Source of the DNA: JBOHNM01 sp050730675
GTDB taxonomy: Bacteria > Planctomycetota > Phycisphaerae > Phycisphaerales > UBA1924
NCBI GenBank assembly: GCA_050730675.1
Contig: JBOHNM010000157.1
Span: forward strand, 1-9,588
Length of the DNA: 9,588 nucleotides
Direction of reading: 5' to 3'
Shown here: piece by piece, positions 6,547-9,588 of the stretch
Numbering within the stretch: position 1 is the stretch's first letter
How the letters are laid out: each line of letters opens with the position of its first letter
Translations under genes and position numbers: made by a program
Notes under the pieces: generated by a model
What the model was told of the DNA's origin: nothing
The model's input: only the letters and a program-made list of their open reading frames with translations
Database searches by the model: none

Positions 6547-7581
6547 ATGGCCACCTCCGATCCAAACCCGACCTCCGGCCCCTCGACGCCCGCGGGTGCC
6601 GCTCGCCAACCCGCGCCCGCCGATGCCCAGCTCTACCTCCACCCGCAGACCCTCGCCCGGCTCGCCTCACTCGAACTCCGCGCCAAGATGATCGTCGAGG
6701 GCGTCATGTCCGGGGCTCACAAGTCACCCTATCAGGGCTACTCCGTCGAGTTCGCCCAGCACCGCCCGTACGTCCCCGGCGACGACATCCGTCACCTCGA
6801 CTGGAAGGTCTACGGCCGCACCGACAAGCTCCACCTCAAGCAGTACCAGCAGGAGACCAACCTCGACCTGGTCATCCTCGTCGATTCCTCCGGTTCCATG
6901 CGCTACGGCTCGCGCTCGTTCGAGGACGCCTCCGGCGCGGGGCGCAAGACCTCGCCCGACGGCCGCGCCAACTGGTCCAAGTTCGACCACGCCACCGCCG
7001 TCGCCGCGGCGCTCGCATACATCTGCTTGCGCCAGGGCGACCGCGTCGGCCTCGTCGTCTTCGCCGACGAGGTCCGGCGCATGGTCAAGCTCTCGAGCCA
7101 GATGGGCCAGTGGCGGCAGATCGTCGGCGCGCTGTCGGTGTCACCTGTCGAAAAGCCCACCGATCTGCCGCGCGTTGTCGACCAGGTCCTCGGCAAGCTC
7201 AACCACCGCTGCCTGATGGTCATCATCTCCGATCTTTTCCAGGACGCCGAGAAGATCCGCGCCGCCCTGGCCCGCATCAAGTTCCGCGGCCACGATGCCA
7301 TCCTCTGCGAGGTCCTCGACAAGGCCGAGCGCGAGTTCGACCTCAAGGACGAGGCCCCATTCATCGGCCTCGAGGGCGAGCCCGAACTCAAGATCGACCC
7401 GCGCTCCATCCGCGACGCATACCTCGAAGCGATCTCACGCCACCTGGAGGCCGTCGAAAAGTCCTCACGCTCCTTCGGCTTCGACTACATGGTCATCTCC
7501 ACCCACGACTGGCTCGGCCCACCGCTCAGCGCCTTCCTCGCCTACCGCCAGGCCCGTATGAAGAAGATGAAGTCCGGCTGA
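6547..7581 (+). CDS. DUF58 domain protein (VWA-like fold, MoxR-associated)
   Basis: The 344-residue protein has the DUF58 signature at residues about 68-98: GYSVEF, HRPYVPGDDIRHLDW and the GRTDKLHLKQY stretch. A VWA-like fold follows, with an intact MIDAS metal motif D113-S-S-G-S117 and a second acidic strand, MVIISDLFQD. Proteins of this family sit beside MoxR AAA+ ATPases and Bat-type VWA proteins and are thought to act with them in chaperone-like or envelope functions; the exact role is unsettled. No membrane segment is evident, so it is probably cytosolic. An Ala/Pro-rich leader of about 25 residues precedes the conserved part. ATG 6547 is chosen because the extended frame upstream runs through lepB and its promoter. 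The BatA-like gene follows after 93 bases, consistent with an operon. A MoxR gene is expected nearby but is not in the window. Confidence 0.93.
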   Translation: MATSDPNPTSGPSTPAGAARQPAPADAQLYLHPQTLARLASLELRAKMIVEGVMSGAHKSPYQGYSVEFAQHRPYVPGDDIRHLDWKVYGRTDKLHLKQYQQETNLDLVILVDSSGSMRYGSRSFEDASGAGRKTSPDGRANWSKFDHATAVAAALAYICLRQGDRVGLVVFADEVRRMVKLSSQMGQWRQIVGALSVSPVEKPTDLPRVVDQVLGKLNHRCLMVIISDLFQDAEKIRAALARIKFRGHDAILCEVLDKAEREFDLKDEAPFIGLEGEPELKIDPRSIRDAYLEAISRHLEAVEKSSRSFGFDYMVISTHDWLGPPLSAFLAYRQARMKKMKSG

Positions 7582-7587
7582 CGCACA

Positions 7588-7664
7588 TTTGAGCCTTGTA
7601 CTTTGAGCTTTGAGCTTTCCGTTTTCTGCGTTTGCCAGTGCCCAATGCCTAGTCCCTAGTGCCT
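7588..7664. repeat. Heptanucleotide-phased degenerate tandem repeat (11 units of 7 bases)
   Basis: The gap between the DUF58 and BatA-like genes is built on a strict seven-base period. TTTGAGC occurs exactly at 7588, 7602 and 7609, with a relative (CTTGTAC) at 7595. In the same phase, 49 bases on, four units with consensus AGTGCCT start at 7637, 7644, 7651 and 7658; the last is exact and the others differ by one base each. Three diverged T-rich units lie between (7616, 7623, 7630). Only 38 of the 77 bases are G or C, far fewer than in the flanking genes. It ends 10 bases before the TTG start of the next gene. Heptameric tandem repeats (STRR) are known from cyanobacteria; whether this is related is unknown. 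Confidence 0.75.
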
Positions 7665-7674
7665 TCCATCTCCC

Positions 7675-9588
7675 TTGCCCTTCCTCCACTCCGCCATCCT
7701 GACCGCCGGCCTCGCCGCCATCAGCATCCCGATCATCATCCACCTGCTGATGCGTCGTCGCCGCAAACCCATCGAGTGGGGCGCGATGCGCTTCGTCCTC
7801 GAGGCGTACAAGCGCACCCGGCGGCGCCTGCTCCTGGAAAAGTGGCTCTTGCTCGCTGTCCGTTGCCTCCTCGTCGCGGCCCTCGGCGTTCTTCTTGCCC
7901 GTCCGCTCCTCGGCTCGGCCGCCCGGACCGTCGGTGGTCGCACCGTCTACCTGCTCATCGACAACTCCCTCTCCTCGCAGGTCAACGCCAACAAGGCGCT
8001 CGCGCTGGAACGCCACAAGACCGACGCCCGCCTCATCCTCTCGCAACTCGGCGAGGGCGATCGCGCCGGTCTCATCGCCCTCGGCTCGCCATTCCAGAAA
8101 CTCGTCGTCCCCGCTTCAACCGACCTTGCGGCCCTCGGCCGCATCATCGACCAACTCCCCCCCACCGATGCCGGGTGCGATCTTCCCGGTTCGCTCGCGG
8201 CGGCCGGCCAAGCCCTCGCCGAATCGCGCGCCGCCCGCAAAGATGTCACCACCGCCGGGGGGACAGGCCGCGACTTCATCGCCCTCCTCACCGACTTCAA
8301 CACCGGCGCGGCCGACATCGGCCAGCCCCTCGCCAAGCTCCCTCCCGGCGTGCGCCTCGTCGCCTCTCCACCAGCCGCAGGCGTGGACAACATCACCCTC
8401 TCACGCGTCCGCGCACTCCGTCAGATCTTCATCCCCGGTGAAGGTCCCGGTTCGCAGACAGTGACCGTCGAACTCGCCCGCTCCGGACCCGGAACACAGA
8501 ACCCCGCCGTTGTCGGCCTGCGCGTCCGCCTCCAGCACCCTGACGGCACCGCCACGCCCCCCGCACCCGCCTCCGTCCGCTTCGGCCCCGGCGAGCGCCG
8601 CGCCTCCACCACACTCGCCCTCGACACCCCGTCCGCTTCCGCCGCCGGAGCTTCGGTGATCATCGCCGAGATCGATGCCGACGCCCTCACCCCCGACAAC
8701 ACCTGGCGCTACCCCGTCGAGACCCGCGAGACCCTGCGCGTCGCCGTCATCGCCGAGCCCTCCGCCCGCGGCAGCGGTGCCGGCACCGGCGCGGCCGACT
8801 CCCTCAAGCCCGGCGAGTGGCTCACCCTCGCCCTCCGCCCCGTCGAGACTTCCAGCCTCGAACTCATCGACGCCGACCCCGCAGCACTCGACGCCTCGCG
8901 TCTGGCAGGCATGGACGCCGCGGTCGTCCTCTCCCCCCAGGCCCTCGATCCCGACGCCTGGAAACGCCTCCGCACTTTTGTGGACGGCGGCGGCCTCCTG
9001 GTCGTCTTCCCCCCCGCCGACGCCACCGTCCATCTCTGGCCCGAGGCCCTCGACACCGCGATGGGCACGCGCCTGGCCCTCGCACGCTCGGCCTCCGACG
9101 CCACCGACGACCGCGCCCGACTCACGGCCAGCGCCTCCATCCCCTCGCCCGATGCCGATCTGCTCGCGCCCGTCCGCACCGAACTCGACGAACTCGTCCG
9201 CCCCGTCACCCTCTTCAAGATTCTCCCGCCGCTCGGCCCCGAGCACGGCGCAGCCGTGAAGCTCCTCTCCGCCGCCGATGGCACAGCCCTGGTCTGGGCC
9301 GCCCGCCCCGGCGATGCCGACACCGCCTCCGCCTCACGCGGCCAGATCATCGTCGTCACCAGCGCACTCGACCTCAAGTGGACCGACCTCCCCGCCAAGC
9401 CGCTCATGGTCCCGCTGATGCAGGAACTCCTGCGTCAGGGCGTCGGCCGCGCTCGCCCAGCCCTGTGGACCATTGCCGGCAACACCGTCCGCGTCCCCGC
9501 CCAGTCCGTTGAACTCAAGCGCGTCGGCGCACCCTCGACGGAACCGGCCATCCGCATCGGCGAGCGCTCCGAGACCGTTGAGCCCTGT
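7675..9588 (+). CDS. BatA-like membrane protein with VWA domain and GATase-like region, open at the window's right end
   Basis: 638 uninterrupted codons, cut by the window end. The N-terminus is the BatA-type membrane domain: MPFLHSAILTAGLAAISIPI runs into IIHLL and an Arg-rich turn, and a second membrane segment lies at about 57-77 (WLLLAVRCLLVAALGVLLARP). A VWA domain begins next, with MIDAS residues D96-N-S98-L-S100 and a later acidic strand LLTDFN (D207). A middle beta-rich region (about 245-370) may be an Ig-like domain. Residues about 413-450 (AAVVLSPQALDPDAWKRL, then FVDGGGLLVVF) resemble the class I glutamine-amidotransferase-like fold common in long Bat proteins. The only start is TTG 7675: the frame has a TAG at 7657-7659 and no ATG or GTG between. 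It follows the DUF58 gene and likely joins its complex at the membrane. Confidence 0.88.
   Translation, partial: MPFLHSAILTAGLAAISIPIIIHLLMRRRRKPIEWGAMRFVLEAYKRTRRRLLLEKWLLLAVRCLLVAALGVLLARPLLGSAARTVGGRTVYLLIDNSLSSQVNANKALALERHKTDARLILSQLGEGDRAGLIALGSPFQKLVVPASTDLAALGRIIDQLPPTDAGCDLPGSLAAAGQALAESRAARKDVTTAGGTGRDFIALLTDFNTGAADIGQPLAKLPPGVRLVASPPAAGVDNITLSRVRALRQIFIPGEGPGSQTVTVELARSGPGTQNPAVVGLRVRLQHPDGTATPPAPASVRFGPGERRASTTLALDTPSASAAGASVIIAEIDADALTPDNTWRYPVETRETLRVAVIAEPSARGSGAGTGAADSLKPGEWLTLALRPVETSSLELIDADPAALDASRLAGMDAAVVLSPQALDPDAWKRLRTFVDGGGLLVVFPPADATVHLWPEALDTAMGTRLALARSASDATDDRARLTASASIPSPDADLLAPVRTELDELVRPVTLFKILPPLGPEHGAAVKLLSAADGTALVWAARPGDADTASASRGQIIVVTSALDLKWTDLPAKPLMVPLMQELLRQGVGRARPALWTIAGNTVRVPAQSVELKRVGAPSTEPAIRIGERSETVEPC

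Noticed and set aside
5763..7592. A 609-codon plus-strand open frame spanning lepB and the DUF58 gene
   Set aside because: It crosses two genes with clear motifs in other frames and is Arg/Pro/His-rich with no recognisable domain.
8401..9246. A 281-codon open frame on the minus strand, very rich in Gly, Glu and Ala
   Set aside because: It lies wholly inside the BatA-like gene, whose membrane and VWA motifs are clear; the composition is that of an antisense frame with third-position GC bias.

Overview
The window is high-GC bacterial chromosome, almost wall to wall with genes and with no tRNA, rRNA, CRISPR array, insertion sequence or prophage gene that I can see. The gene content is mostly housekeeping. 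A DUF58 protein followed by a long BatA-type membrane protein with a von Willebrand A (VWA) domain, together with a DnaB that has a long proline-rich tail and several genes lacking a Shine-Dalgarno (SD) sequence, suggests a planctomycete, perhaps of the class Phycisphaerae. That placement is inference from family resemblance, not from a search.

Layout. Positions 1-1631 (minus strand) form a tight operon read right to left: pdxH (vitamin B6 salvage), crcB/fluC (fluoride export) and an FAD-dependent oxidoreductase that runs off the left edge. pdxH diverges from dnaB (replicative helicase, 1790-3499, plus) across a 158-base region rich in short inverted repeats. dnaB meets, tail to tail with 13 bases between, an AraC-type regulator with a GyrI-like ligand domain (3513-4388, minus). 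Upstream of it on the same strand are rlmN (4443-5639) and lepB (5661-6374), only 21 bases apart and probably co-transcribed. lepB diverges from a DUF58 gene (6547-7581, plus), which is followed by a BatA-like gene (7675 to the right edge, plus). That last gene starts at TTG and is open at the window end, so it is easily missed; its frame is unbroken for 638 codons.

How the genes work together. The DUF58 and BatA-like proteins belong to the MoxR-associated VWA systems, in which an AAA+ ATPase acts with DUF58 and membrane VWA proteins. No MoxR gene lies in the window. lepB and rlmN serve secretion and translation; dnaB serves replication.

Most notable: (1) the DUF58/BatA gap holds an 11-unit, strictly 7-base-phased repeat region ending 10 bases before the BatA start codon; (2) DnaB ends in a disordered acidic tail finishing in Pro-Phe, resembling the tip of SSB; (3) pdxH and the AraC gene have -10-like boxes so close to the ATG that their mRNAs may be leaderless, and the AraC promoter is bracketed by an inverted repeat.
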